A stretch of DNA of 36,115 nucleotides from Eubacterium sp. (GTDB taxonomy: Bacteria; Bacillota; Clostridia; Oscillospirales; Acutalibacteraceae). The position numbers and the translations under genes were made by a program. Of this stretch, positions 1 through 7,111 are shown piece after piece. Position 1 is the stretch's first letter, and every line of letters begins with the position of its first letter. The stretch lies in the NCBI GenBank assembly GCA_022511205.1, contig JAFLRY010000010.1:19361-55475 (forward strand), written 5' to 3'. The notes beneath the pieces were generated by a model. That model was not told where the DNA came from, did not search any database, and saw only the letters and a list, made by a program, of their open reading frames with translations.

Positions 1-13
1 GCAAGGCAGGTTC

Positions 14-1129
14 TTATTTGAAATACATATAATACTGGCATTTTATCATGCCGTTATAGAGCTTGCGGCGCTTGTCCGCCTTTCTGCCGAAGCATTTTTC
101 AAATTCCTCATCAGGTGAGATAATGCCGTAGCTCCAGCCGTGCTTTGCGGCGAACTTATCGCCCATTATGTGATAAAGCCTTTCCGCTTCTTTAATGTCA
201 AGCATACGCTCGCCGTAGGGCGGATTGGTTACAAGCGTTCCCCTTTCGCTGGTTGGATTGAAAGCTTTTATATCGGCGGCTTCAAGCCTTAAAAACTTAT
301 CAACCCCGGCACGCTGAGCGTTTTCAATGGTAAGCTTTACCGCGCGGCGGTCTATATCCGAGCCGAAAGCTACAAAATCGGTATCGGTTTTCACTAGCTC
401 TTTGCAACGCTCTCGCTCACGCTTCCAAATTTCCGCGGGGATAAGCCCCCATCTGTCCGCGTCAAAATTGCGGTGCAAGCCCGGCGCTATATTGTGGGCG
501 AGAAGCGCGCCCTCTATAAGGATCGTACCGCTGCCGCAGAAGGGATCATACATAGTGTGATAATGGCGAAGCTTTGAAAATGAACACATGGCGGCGGCGA
601 GAGTCTCGCGTATCGGCGCGTCGTTTGCTTCGGGGCGGTATCCCCTTTTGTGAAGCCCGACGCCCGAGGTGTCCAGCATAACCGTAACGTCGTCCTTAAT
701 AATGGAAAACTGTATGCGGTGGATCGGTCCGGTCTCCTCAAACCATGAAACGTTGTAATCCTCTTTAAGGCTTTCAACAACTGCCTTTTTGATTATTTTC
801 TGGCAATCGGGCACGGAATGAAGCTCCGAATTCAGGCAGTAGCCCTTAACGGGAAAGGTATCGGCAGAGCCGATAAAATCGCTCCAATTTATCGCCTTTA
901 CCGCTTCAAAAAGCTCGGTGAATGTGACCGCCTTGAATCTATCAAGCACTATTAAAATACGTTCTGAAAAGCGGCTGTTCAGATTGGCGCGAACGAGTAT
1001 GCTCTCGTCACCCTCAAAAAATACTCTGCCGTTTTCGGCGGCTACGTTTTCAGCGCCCATAAACCTCAGCTCGTCCGCAACGGGACCCTCCAAGCCGAAA
1101 AGGCAGGGCGCAACCATATAAAGATACAT
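14..1129 (-). CDS. THUMP-domain class I SAM-dependent RNA methyltransferase (RlmL/YpsC-like)
   Basis: Predicted 23S rRNA (guanine-N2) methyltransferase of the RlmL/YpsC family, a cytosolic enzyme using S-adenosylmethionine. The N-terminal ~155 residues fit a ferredoxin-like plus THUMP RNA-binding region, followed by a linker carrying GLHKRGYR (158-165), typical of this family. The Rossmann methyltransferase domain has the SAM motif DPFCGSGT (195-202), an acidic GSDID motif (256-260) and the N2-guanine catalytic motif NPPYGER (302-308). The 371-residue length is normal for the single-methyltransferase Firmicutes form; E. coli RlmL is a longer fusion. The ATG lies directly beyond the fumarase alpha stop codon, so the two are probably co-transcribed. 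The exact target base cannot be read from the sequence. Confidence 0.9.
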   Translation of the reverse strand: MYLYMVAPCLFGLEGPVADELRFMGAENVAAENGRVFFEGDESILVRANLNSRFSERILIVLDRFKAVTFTELFEAVKAINWSDFIGSADTFPVKGYCLNSELHSVPDCQKIIKKAVVESLKEDYNVSWFEETGPIHRIQFSIIKDDVTVMLDTSGVGLHKRGYRPEANDAPIRETLAAAMCSFSKLRHYHTMYDPFCGSGTILIEGALLAHNIAPGLHRNFDADRWGLIPAEIWKRERERCKELVKTDTDFVAFGSDIDRRAVKLTIENAQRAGVDKFLRLEAADIKAFNPTSERGTLVTNPPYGERMLDIKEAERLYHIMGDKFAAKHGWSYGIISPDEEFEKCFGRKADKRRKLYNGMIKCQYYMYFK

Positions 1130-1131
1130 AG

Positions 1132-1977
1132 CTATATCTCCCTTTGTGCGTGGCGCGTTACGTGACAGCCCACGTTCACCGCAACGGGAAGCCCCGCGAT
1201 ATGGGTGGGATACGTTTCGATATTCACCGCAAGGGCGGTGGTCTTTCCGCCGAAGCCCTGGGGGCCGATATCAAGGGCGTTTATTCTTTCAAGAAGCTCA
1301 GCTTCCATTTCTCTGTAAAAATCTATATCGTTTCGCTTTGAAACGGAGCGGCAAAGCGCTTTTTTAGCGAGTATAGCGCTGTATTCAAAATCGCCGCCGA
1401 TGCCAACGCCGATAACCACGGGCGGGCAGGGATTTGAGCCTGCTTTCTTAACGGCATCAACGATAAAGCCGATGATATCCTCCCGCTTCGCGCTGGGCGT
1501 GAACATACGAAGGGCGCTCATATTCTCACTTCCGAAGCCCTTTGGCGCGGCGGTGATCTTGATCTTATCGCCGTCTACTATTTTAGTATGTATGATAGCG
1601 GGGGTGTTATCCTCCGTATTCACCCTATCGTAAAAAGGATCACGCACTACGGATTTGCGAAGCAGACCGTCTACGTATCCAAGGCTTACTCCCTTATTCA
1701 CGGCTTCCTCAAAGCTGCCGCCCACGATATGAACGTCCTGCCCTATCTCGGCAAAAATCACTGCCATGCCCGTATCCTGGCAAACGGGGATATCAAGCTC
1801 CTTTGCGGCGTCAATATTAGCCTCCAAATCGCCGAGGATAGACCTTGCGGTGTCGTTGTTCTCACTCTCCTTTGAGCAGGATATACAGCTCACCAGATCA
1901 TCAGGCAAAATTTTATTCGCCTTGATAACCAGCTCTTTTACCGTTTGAGTTATAAGTGAAACGTTGATTTCTCTCAT
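1132..1977 (-). CDS. fumA: Class I fumarate hydratase, alpha subunit (Fe-S type)
   Basis: Catalytic alpha chain of the oxygen-sensitive 4Fe-4S fumarase (fumarate to malate) or the related L-tartrate dehydratase. The start used is the ATG preceded by AGGAG at 7-nt spacing; an in-frame ATG upstream has no ribosome binding site and lies in the terminator. From that start the protein is 281 aa, normal for an alpha subunit. Cysteines at 66 (CQDTG), 184 (NPCPPV) and 271 (CHVTRH) fit the three cluster ligands by motif and spacing. The end YPTHIAGLPVAVN is characteristic. The beta subunit, which usually follows immediately, is not here: the next gene is an RNA methyltransferase. A terminator lies only a few bases upstream of the ribosome binding site. 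Confidence 0.9.
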   Translation of the reverse strand: MREINVSLITQTVKELVIKANKILPDDLVSCISCSKESENNDTARSILGDLEANIDAAKELDIPVCQDTGMAVIFAEIGQDVHIVGGSFEEAVNKGVSLGYVDGLLRKSVVRDPFYDRVNTEDNTPAIIHTKIVDGDKIKITAAPKGFGSENMSALRMFTPSAKREDIIGFIVDAVKKAGSNPCPPVVIGVGIGGDFEYSAILAKKALCRSVSKRNDIDFYREMEAELLERINALDIGPQGFGGKTTALAVNIETYPTHIAGLPVAVNVGCHVTRHAQREI

Positions 1978-1993
1978 TTTAATTCTCCTATAT

Positions 1994-2023
1994 AAAAACA
2001 AAAGCCGAGAATTCCTCTCGGCT
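1994..2023 (-). terminator. Rho-independent terminator after divIC/ftsB-like gene
   Basis: Perfect 8-bp stem AGCCGAGA/TCTCGGCT (2003-2010 with 2016-2023), 5-nt loop, followed on the minus strand by TTTTGTTTTT. It begins just past the division-protein stop codon and its T tract ends about 5 nt before the fumA Shine-Dalgarno sequence. Confidence 0.85.
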
Positions 2024-2028
2024 GAAAT

Positions 2029-2337
2029 TTAGTTACTGCCTGAAATATCGTAAAACACTATCTCGTTTGATTTTACGTAACCGTTTTCACGAGCCTTTTG
2101 CTCCATATAATCGTCCTTATCCTCGGACTGAAGGATAGCGTCTAACTCCTCATTTTCTTTTTTCTGCTCCTCAAGCTGCTGCTCGATAGCATCCTTTTGC
2201 TTCTTCAGATGGCTGAGATCCGCGCTCTGGGCAACGATAACACCGCCGCAATAAAAGAAAATCAAGAGCAGGACTCCGACTATAAGGGAAGCCCTAAATT
2301 TTTTATTCTGTTTTAAATTCAGAAAAATCTTCCCCAT
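2029..2337 (-). CDS. divIC: Septum formation initiator, DivIC/FtsB family
   Basis: Small bitopic division protein of 102 aa. A short basic cytoplasmic N-terminus is followed by one membrane segment (about residues 17-36, LIVGVLLLIFFYCGGVIVA) and an extracytoplasmic coiled coil (about 38-75, KKQKDAIEQQLEEQKKENEE), then a short globular tail. This is the FtsB/DivIC architecture, a bridge in the FtsL-FtsQ/DivIB complex controlling septal peptidoglycan synthesis. Its position after yabP and yabQ matches divIC of B. subtilis, which is the main reason for choosing this name. The reading frame overlaps the 3' end of yabQ by 35 nt, so translation is probably coupled, and a terminator follows the stop. 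Confidence 0.85.
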   Translation of the reverse strand: MGKIFLNLKQNKKFRASLIVGVLLLIFFYCGGVIVAQSADLSHLKKQKDAIEQQLEEQKKENEELDAILQSEDKDDYMEQKARENGYVKSNEIVFYDISGSN

Positions 2338-2779
2338 CGTTTACGGCTTCCTTTTTCTTTGACTTCTTATTTTTCGACTTCTTTTTCAAATGTAAAGCAC
2401 TTCTGCTTAACGCAAGCATATTATAATACACTTTTTTAATCTTTTGCAATACTTTTTTAAAACTTTTTAAACACTTTTTAATTATTTTACGGATGAAAGC
2501 GGCTATTCCCCTCTCGAATACGCCTGTTAAGCGGTAAATTGTCAATATGTAGATAATAAAGCCGAAAAAGGCAACTGTAAAGTAAAACGCCCTTACCTGC
2601 CCATTATTATAGCTTAAAAGAAGCAAAAACATAACCGGTGAAATTATAAAGAAAAAAAGAAGATCTAAAACGAAAACCGCTCGCTTCCCGGGGAAAATCA
2701 AGCGAAAAAAGCGCAGAATATCATAGACAACCCCGAATAAAATTCCCGAAATGAAAAATGCACCAAGGTTATCTGTCAC
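2303..2779 (-). CDS. yabQ: Spore cortex biosynthesis protein YabQ
   Basis: Integral membrane protein of 158 aa with several hydrophobic segments in the first ~95 residues, including a conserved-looking GVVYDILRFFR stretch near 17-27 and a membrane segment rich in F and I near 38-56. A very basic tail follows (KKKSKNKKSKKKE). Hydrophobicity pattern, length and neighbours (yabP before, divIC after) identify YabQ, which in Bacillus is made under sigma E, localises to the forespore and is needed for cortex assembly. Start is GTG, overlapping the yabP stop as GTGA, with an AAGGA ribosome binding site in the end of yabP. No mother-cell sigma-factor promoter could be recognised with confidence. Confidence 0.85.
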   Translation of the reverse strand: MTDNLGAFFISGILFGVVYDILRFFRLIFPGKRAVFVLDLLFFFIISPVMFLLLLSYNNGQVRAFYFTVAFFGFIIYILTIYRLTGVFERGIAAFIRKIIKKCLKSFKKVLQKIKKVYYNMLALSRSALHLKKKSKNKKSKKKEAVNDGEDFSEFKTE

Positions 2780-3048
2780 TGAAATATCCTTTTGAAAAAT
2801 CCTGAGCCTTTTTCTGTTCTGCTGCTGTAAACGAGAGCCACCACCTCGCCGGTTATTTCAAGCACGCCCGAATCAAGATTCAGCTCCTCAACGTGAAGCT
2901 TTGAGCCGTTCACGGTAAGGCAACCGTAATCGGTGTAGGCGGTAACAGTTTCCTCGTCAAAGGAATCAACGTCCGTCACTCCGGTTAATTTCAAGCCGCT
3001 TCTGTTTTCAAGAAAAAGGTTGTGATTCTTTTTCATTTTCGTTTCCAT
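2776..3048 (-). CDS. yabP: Sporulation protein YabP
   Basis: A 90-residue YabP/YqfC-family protein. In Bacillus, YabP is produced in the mother cell, but its molecular role is not defined. Family features visible are the opening HNLFLENRSGLKLTGVTDV, the FDEETV..YTDYG core, and the G-L-x-V-x-G-S-x-L-x-V-E stretch (CLTVNGSKLHVEELN). The start chosen is the ATG at 3048, preceded by GGGTGA at good spacing; a longer reading from an upstream start adds 16 non-conserved residues running into the structured leader. It overlaps yabQ by 4 nt. The 5' side is a 180-bp gap carrying three hairpins (3090-3191). Confidence 0.85.
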   Translation of the reverse strand: METKMKKNHNLFLENRSGLKLTGVTDVDSFDEETVTAYTDYGCLTVNGSKLHVEELNLDSGVLEITGEVVALVYSSRTEKGSGFFKRIFQ

Positions 3049-3089
3049 AAAAAAATCACCCGTTCGCATATATAAACTCTTTTCAATAA

Positions 3090-3191
3090 GGCACATAGTG
3101 CCGCATTCAACGTTTCGGTGGGATATTGTACTCCCACCGAAAAACGAAAGCGAAACCCGCCGCCTATAGAGGCGTGGGACATCTTTCGTTT
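3090..3191. repeat. Cluster of three intergenic inverted repeats between rqcP and yabP
   Basis: Three adjacent structures fill the gap. First, GGCAC-ATA-GTGCC (3090-3102). Second, a perfect 11-bp inverted repeat TTTCGGTGGGA/TCCCACCGAAA (3113-3123 with 3132-3142, 8-nt loop). Third, a longer imperfect hairpin with perfect 9-bp outer arms AAACGAAAG/CTTTCGTTT (3142-3150 with 3183-3191) enclosing a GC-rich inner stem (3156-3178). Apart from five T residues after the third, no hairpin has a clear terminator tract. The element could be an RNA leader or 3'-UTR structure, or a small dispersed repeat. The rest of the gap, 3192-3275, is AT-rich with nothing recognisable. Confidence 0.6.
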
Positions 3192-3275
3192 AGTTATATA
3201 TATGAAACGGATGATGATTTAATGATTTACTTTTCACAAGTGACTACCGCAAAATCGCGCTTAAAACAATCGATA

Positions 3276-3521
3276 TTATTTATCAAGCGCCTTATACATT
3301 TTCGCCGCGTCCTCTTTAAGTGCGTGCTCGCTGACCTCCAGCACCTCATAGGAGTGGGAGGTGGCGCCCATATTTATCGTGATCTTATCGCCGATTTTAA
3401 CGTCGTAGGAAGCGCGCTGAACTCTGCCGTTTACTTCAATTTTGCCCGCGTCGCACGCCTCGTTCGCCACTGTGCGGCGCTTTATGATTCGTGATACCTT
3501 TAAATATTTATCAAGTCGCAT
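3276..3521 (-). CDS. rqcP: S4-domain RNA-binding protein RqcP (YabO)
   Basis: An 81-residue protein that is almost entirely one S4 RNA-binding domain: MRLDKYLKVSRIIKRRTVAN at the N-terminus, then the GKIEVNGRVQ turn and a KIGDKITI strand. It matches the Hsp15-like YabO/RqcP family. RqcP binds stalled 50S subunits and helps RqcH add alanine tails in ribosome-associated quality control. It occupies its usual place between mazG and yabP, with hupB interposed. The ribosome binding site AGGTGA is well spaced. A terminator of the preceding HU gene lies about 24 nt upstream of the start, leaving no room for a separate promoter between them. Confidence 0.88.
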   Translation of the reverse strand: MRLDKYLKVSRIIKRRTVANEACDAGKIEVNGRVQRASYDVKIGDKITINMGATSHSYEVLEVSEHALKEDAAKMYKALDK

Positions 3522-3544
3522 ATTTTCACCTAAAACTTACTGAA

Positions 3545-3577
3545 CAAAAAATTCAGCCGTTGCCCTGTGGCAACGGC
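3545..3577 (-). terminator. Rho-independent terminator after the HU gene
   Basis: Perfect 9-bp stem GCCGTTGCC/GGCAACGGC (3556-3564 with 3569-3577), 4-nt loop, followed on the minus strand by TGAATTTTTTG. It should end most HU transcripts while permitting some read-through into rqcP. Confidence 0.85.
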
Positions 3578-3588
3578 AAAATTTCAAA

Positions 3589-3861
3589 TTATTTTACAGC
3601 GCCCTTAAGAGCAGAGCCTGCCTTGAATGAAGGGATCTTCGTTTCCGCAATCTCGATAACCTCGCCGGTGCGGGGATTCTTACCGCTGCGTGCTGCGCGA
3701 GTCTTAACCTCGAAAGTACCAAAGCCTACGAGTGAAACCTTCTCGCCCTCTGCGAGAGCCTCAGTGATAGCATCGAAAACAGCCTTAACTGCTGCATCCG
3801 CGTCCTTCTTTGAAACTTCTGCCTTAGCGGCAACTGCTGCTACAAGATCAGTTTTATTCAT
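3589..3861 (-). CDS. hupB: HU-family DNA-binding protein
   Basis: A 90-residue nucleoid-associated protein that dimerises and bends DNA without strong sequence specificity. It opens with [11 protein letters not shown], has the dimer core [19 protein letters not shown] and the saddle motif [20 protein letters not shown], with the intercalating proline in NPRTGE, and ends [12 protein letters not shown]. The ATG at 3861 follows GGAGG at 8-nt spacing; the reading 11 codons longer runs back towards the mazG stop and is rejected. HU sits inside the mazG-rqcP interval, unlike B. subtilis hbs. The strong ribosome binding site and dedicated terminator suggest higher expression than its neighbours. Confidence 0.95.
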   Translation of the reverse strand: MNKTDLVAAVAAKAEVSKKDADAAVKAVFDAITEALAEGEKVSLVGFGTFEVKTRAARSGKNPRTGEVIEIAETKIPSFKAGSALKGAVK

Positions 3862-3877
3862 TTGAAATTCCTCCGTT

Positions 3878-4690
3878 TTAAGCCTTTTCGGCAATTAATT
3901 TTTTTGCTTTTTCCCAAAGAATATCAAGAGTATCAATAGAGGCCGATTTCATATCGATATTTTCCTCCTGCGCAAGCTTTTCAACGATCAAATATCGGCT
4001 GAGAAATTTATCCGTAGCGGCGGTGAGCGCCTCTTCAGAATCAACGTCTATAAATCTTGAAATATTTACACAGGAAAAGAGAACGTCTCCGAATTCGTCT
4101 TCAATATCCTCTTGCTTTTCTCCCGATAAAGCACCTTTTAACTCGTTAATCTCCTCATAAAGCTTATCAACAGCGCCTGAAAGCTCGTCCCAATCAAAGC
4201 CCGCTTTGGCGGCCTTTTGCTGGATCTTCTGCGCTCGCATAAGAGCGGGCAGCTCGCGGGGAACTTTCAGCATAGACTCGCTCTGCTTTTTCATTCCCTT
4301 TGTTTTCAGCTTGACCGCGTCCCAGCTATCGAGCGCTTCCTTGCCGTTTTCTGCTTGAACATCGCCAAACACGTGGGGATGGCGGACGATCAGCTTTTTG
4401 CAGATCTCATCCGCAACGGCATTGAAATCAAAGCTTCCCTTTTCACGCTCCATTTCGCAATGAAGCGCCACCTGAAGCAGGATATCGCCAAGCTCCTCTC
4501 TAAGAGAAGCGCTGTCTTTTTTATTGATCGCCTCGATCACCTCGTAGGTTTCCTCAATAAAATTTTTCTTTATGGATTCGTGGGTCTGTTCCCTATCCCA
4601 GGGGCAGCCGCCGGGTGCTCTGAGTACCGTTACCAAATTGATCAAATCGTTGATATCATACGTATCTTTAAATTCAAAATCAACCGACAC
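3878..4690 (-). CDS. mazG: Nucleoside triphosphate pyrophosphohydrolase MazG
   Basis: All-alpha NTP pyrophosphatase of 270 aa, house-cleaning NTPs to NMP and PPi with Mg. Two MazG repeats are visible. The first has [15 protein letters not shown], then [10 protein letters not shown] and ELGDILLQ with the EExxE...ExxD metal ligands; the second has [11 protein letters not shown] and DEFGDVLFS. The protein lacks the N-terminal tetrapyrrole-methylase domain fused to MazG in Bacillus YabN, so this is the short form. The start is GTG with AAGGGTG upstream. A good sigma-A promoter lies just upstream, after the flippase stop, so mazG probably leads the mazG-hupB-rqcP-yabP-yabQ-divIC transcript. Confidence 0.93.
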   Translation of the reverse strand: MSVDFEFKDTYDINDLINLVTVLRAPGGCPWDREQTHESIKKNFIEETYEVIEAINKKDSASLREELGDILLQVALHCEMEREKGSFDFNAVADEICKKLIVRHPHVFGDVQAENGKEALDSWDAVKLKTKGMKKQSESMLKVPRELPALMRAQKIQQKAAKAGFDWDELSGAVDKLYEEINELKGALSGEKQEDIEDEFGDVLFSCVNISRFIDVDSEEALTAATDKFLSRYLIVEKLAQEENIDMKSASIDTLDILWEKAKKLIAEKA

Positions 4691-4723
4691 ACAAACACCC
4701 TTTCCGATTAACTTGTTATTATT

Positions 4724-4752
4724 ATAATACTACAAAGCGGTTAAAATTTCAA
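4724..4752 (-). promoter_or_regulatory. Sigma-A promoter for mazG
   Basis: Minus-strand -35 TTGAAA (4752-4747), 17-bp spacer, -10 TATTAT (4729-4724), placed in the short gap between the flippase stop codon and the mazG GTG start. Confidence 0.7.
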
Positions 4753-4756
4753 GTAT

Positions 4757-6445
4757 TTAAGCCGATTTTTTGCCGATATGCAAAAATTTGATCTCTGAAA
4801 AGGTAATAAGATTCGTCAAGATACAGGCTATTGAGAAAAACGTTATATAAATACCGCTTAATACGACAAAATTCAACACGTAGCCGTTATCTCCGAAAAT
4901 GCTTTCCATCATCAGACGGGACACGAAAAAGGACAGTATAGAGCATAAAATCGGCTTAAAAAACAGATCGGAAAGCTTATATTTTATATCGGAATATTTC
5001 TTGAAAATATAGAGATTTGAAACCAAAATAACGAAATATCCCGCCGCGCCGGAGACGATCGCACCGTATATATTATATCTGTAATCCGCCACAAGCAGAT
5101 AGTTTATACCAACCCTGACCGCCGCGGAAAGAATGAACGAGGGTATGCTCTTTTTGGCGCAGCCTATCGCCTGAACGGAAAAGACGGCAACGCCGGCAAG
5201 GCAGTAGAATATCATCGTAAAGCCGTAGAAATAAACGAGATCGGAGCAGCCGATAACGATATCGTAATTCGAGGAATTATACAGAATATTCAGCATATAG
5301 GGCGATATGAGCGAAAGATAAAAGCCGCCGCCGAAAGCGATTATGGACGTGTATTTGAAGATACTGTTTGAAAGCGACGAGAGCCTTTCTCTGCTGTGCG
5401 CCTCAAAGGCGGCGGAAATGGCGGGAACTGCCGCTACACCCAGCGCCATAGTAAAACCCGGCAAAAGCATCCTGAAATCCTGAGCCGATGAAAAGAGACC
5501 GTAGATATAGGTTATCGTATCCTCCTCGGGAGTACCGCTCATTTGAAGGCACGCCGCGTATGCCTCTCTCAGCCCCTCCCTACTGCAAAGGGAGAGAAAA
5601 TACTGAACTGAGGCGTTATCAAGAAATGTTGAAGCGCTCTGGATAACCGTTGAAACGATTATTGGTGCGGAAAAGGATAATATCTCCTTAAGGCTCTCCC
5701 CCGTCCTGTATTTTCTGTTAGGAATCGTAGAATTATACTTAACTGAGGTATAAACGGATACGTAAACAAGGCTGAAAAACGAGCCCGCCGTCACTCCGCC
5801 CATCGCCGCCGCGGAGGTAAGCGGATAGATCATCGAGAGCGCCGTTTCCTCGCCGGCGCAAACAACGCCCATTACCATGCCGCTTTCAAGATACGTTTCA
5901 AAAAGATAACCCATGGAGAGCTTTGCGAAAAGCAACCCGAACACAAGCTTGAATGCCGCCTCAATGATTTGGCTGACGGAAGTGGGCACCATATTCATAT
6001 AGCCTTCAGCAAGGGATCTTCGGCACGCCGCCATTGATGAAAAAAGCACGCTTGGAAGCAAAACATAAATCGTATAAATACTCTTTGGTGATGAGGAGAT
6101 CATTTCTGCATAGGGCTTAGCGAAAACGAACATAAGCCCAAGCCCCAAAACACCGATGATGAAAAAAAGACTGCCCGAAGCTTTTTTCAGCGAATAAATC
6201 TTTGCGTTATCGCCCTTTTCGTTGTATTTGCTCACCAGATGGGAAAGCGCGATGGGAAAAGCCCCCATGATAAGGGCGTGAACGGGCATATAATAATTAT
6301 AGGCGATATTAAAATATCCCCTGCCTGTTGCGCCGATATATGCCGTAAGCGGAATTTTATATACGGCGCTGATCGCCTTAACGAGAATTGACGAAAGAAG
6401 CAGTAAAACCGCCGAGCTGATATATTTTTGTTTTGTGTTGTTCAA
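4757..6445 (-). CDS. spoVB: SpoVB/MurJ-like lipid-linked oligosaccharide flippase (MOP superfamily)
   Basis: Polytopic membrane protein of 562 aa with about 14 hydrophobic segments, resembling the SpoVB/YabM branch of the MOP exporter superfamily. The N-terminus (SAVLLLLSSILVKAISAVYKIP then GRGYFNIAYNYY) is the family signature. Such proteins flip undecaprenyl-linked precursors; SpoVB is required for spore cortex in Bacillus, while the substrate here is inferred. Its position before mazG matches yabM of B. subtilis. The start is TTG (6445), with GGTGA at good spacing; there is no ATG further in that keeps the first membrane segment. The preceding gene's terminator touches the ribosome binding site, so expression depends on read-through or an unrecognised promoter. 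Confidence 0.87.
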   Translation of the reverse strand: MNNTKQKYISSAVLLLLSSILVKAISAVYKIPLTAYIGATGRGYFNIAYNYYMPVHALIMGAFPIALSHLVSKYNEKGDNAKIYSLKKASGSLFFIIGVLGLGLMFVFAKPYAEMISSSPKSIYTIYVLLPSVLFSSMAACRRSLAEGYMNMVPTSVSQIIEAAFKLVFGLLFAKLSMGYLFETYLESGMVMGVVCAGEETALSMIYPLTSAAAMGGVTAGSFFSLVYVSVYTSVKYNSTIPNRKYRTGESLKEILSFSAPIIVSTVIQSASTFLDNASVQYFLSLCSREGLREAYAACLQMSGTPEEDTITYIYGLFSSAQDFRMLLPGFTMALGVAAVPAISAAFEAHSRERLSSLSNSIFKYTSIIAFGGGFYLSLISPYMLNILYNSSNYDIVIGCSDLVYFYGFTMIFYCLAGVAVFSVQAIGCAKKSIPSFILSAAVRVGINYLLVADYRYNIYGAIVSGAAGYFVILVSNLYIFKKYSDIKYKLSDLFFKPILCSILSFFVSRLMMESIFGDNGYVLNFVVLSGIYITFFSIACILTNLITFSEIKFLHIGKKSA

Positions 6446-6458
6446 AATAAATCACCGC

Positions 6459-6492
6459 AAAAAAAGGCAGTGCAAAAAAAATTTGCACTGCC
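6459..6492 (-). terminator. Rho-independent terminator after the coiled-coil gene
   Basis: Perfect 11-bp stem GGCAGTGCAAA/TTTGCACTGCC (6466-6476 with 6482-6492), AT-only loop, then a run of T on the minus strand (6465-6459). The T run ends about 3 nt from the GGTGA ribosome binding site of the flippase. Confidence 0.9.
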
Positions 6493-6522
6493 TTAGTATT
6501 TTTATTTACTTTAAAAATCCTT

Positions 6523-7014
6523 TTACTCCTCGTTCTGAGACTCGTTTTCCTCAACAGGGGCTTCGTCAACGATGATCTCCTCCGCCTTGGGCGCCTGCGC
6601 CGATTTAAATGCGATCTCCGCCTTGCGCTTTACCTCATCCATCTGCTTTCTTATAACTCTGCCGGCTTCCTGAGAAGCGCTGATGACCTCTTTTTTCAAC
6701 TCTTCGGCCTCACGCTTGAGATCATCCGTGTTAACGTAGCTTCCCTCGTCAAGCTCAGCCTTAAGCGCGTCATACTTTTCACGGTGGGCGATGATCTGAG
6801 CGGTGAGCATTTCAAGCTCCGCCTCGTCGATCTCCTTACCGTCAAAAAGCTCAAACTGAAGCCTGCCATATTTTTCATAAAGCTTGGAAAGCTTCGTTTT
6901 CAAGTCAATAAACTCTATTCTTTTGCGGGACAGATCTATTGCCTTCGCACCTCTTTTGTTGATGCTTTCGGCAACCACCCTCGTTTTATTGAACAGTTCA
7001 TCAAAATTCCCCAT
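6523..7014 (-). CDS. Hypothetical coiled-coil protein, acidic C-terminus
   Basis: A 163-residue soluble protein that I cannot assign to a named family. No signal peptide or membrane segment is visible. The sequence is almost wholly helical and heptad-like: residues ~5-50 (SRKRIEFIDLKTKLSKLYEK), a middle helical hairpin (EIDEAELEMLTAQIIAHREK), and a long charged helix (LKREAEELKKEVISASQEAG). It ends in an acidic, proline-containing tail (VDEAPVEENESQNEE). The layout recalls small structural or division-associated coiled-coil proteins but gives no function. It has its own strong promoter and terminator, so it is a monocistronic unit, in the place where spoVT sits upstream of yabM in B. subtilis. 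Confidence 0.75.
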   Translation of the reverse strand: MGNFDELFNKTRVVAESINKRGAKAIDLSRKRIEFIDLKTKLSKLYEKYGRLQFELFDGKEIDEAELEMLTAQIIAHREKYDALKAELDEGSYVNTDDLKREAEELKKEVISASQEAGRVIRKQMDEVKRKAEIAFKSAQAPKAEEIIVDEAPVEENESQNEE

Positions 7015-7048
7015 ATTTTAACACCCTCTCGAATGATTCGTTTTTTTA

Positions 7049-7077
7049 ATTATATTACAAAGTGAATATCGTTTCAA
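7049..7077 (-). promoter_or_regulatory. Sigma-A promoter for the coiled-coil gene
   Basis: Minus-strand -35 TTGAAA (7077-7072), 17-bp spacer, consensus -10 TATAAT (7054-7049), about 35 nt upstream of the start codon and downstream of hemZ. One of the best promoter matches in the window. Confidence 0.8.
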
Positions 7078-7111
7078 TACTTTTAGTATTTTGTTTATAA
7101 ATATTTAACCG

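Noticed and set aside
7078-7092. AATACTTTTAGTATT-type inverted repeat after hemZ
   Set aside because: Stem is only six A/T-rich pairs and overlaps the promoter region of the coiled-coil gene; too weak to call a terminator.
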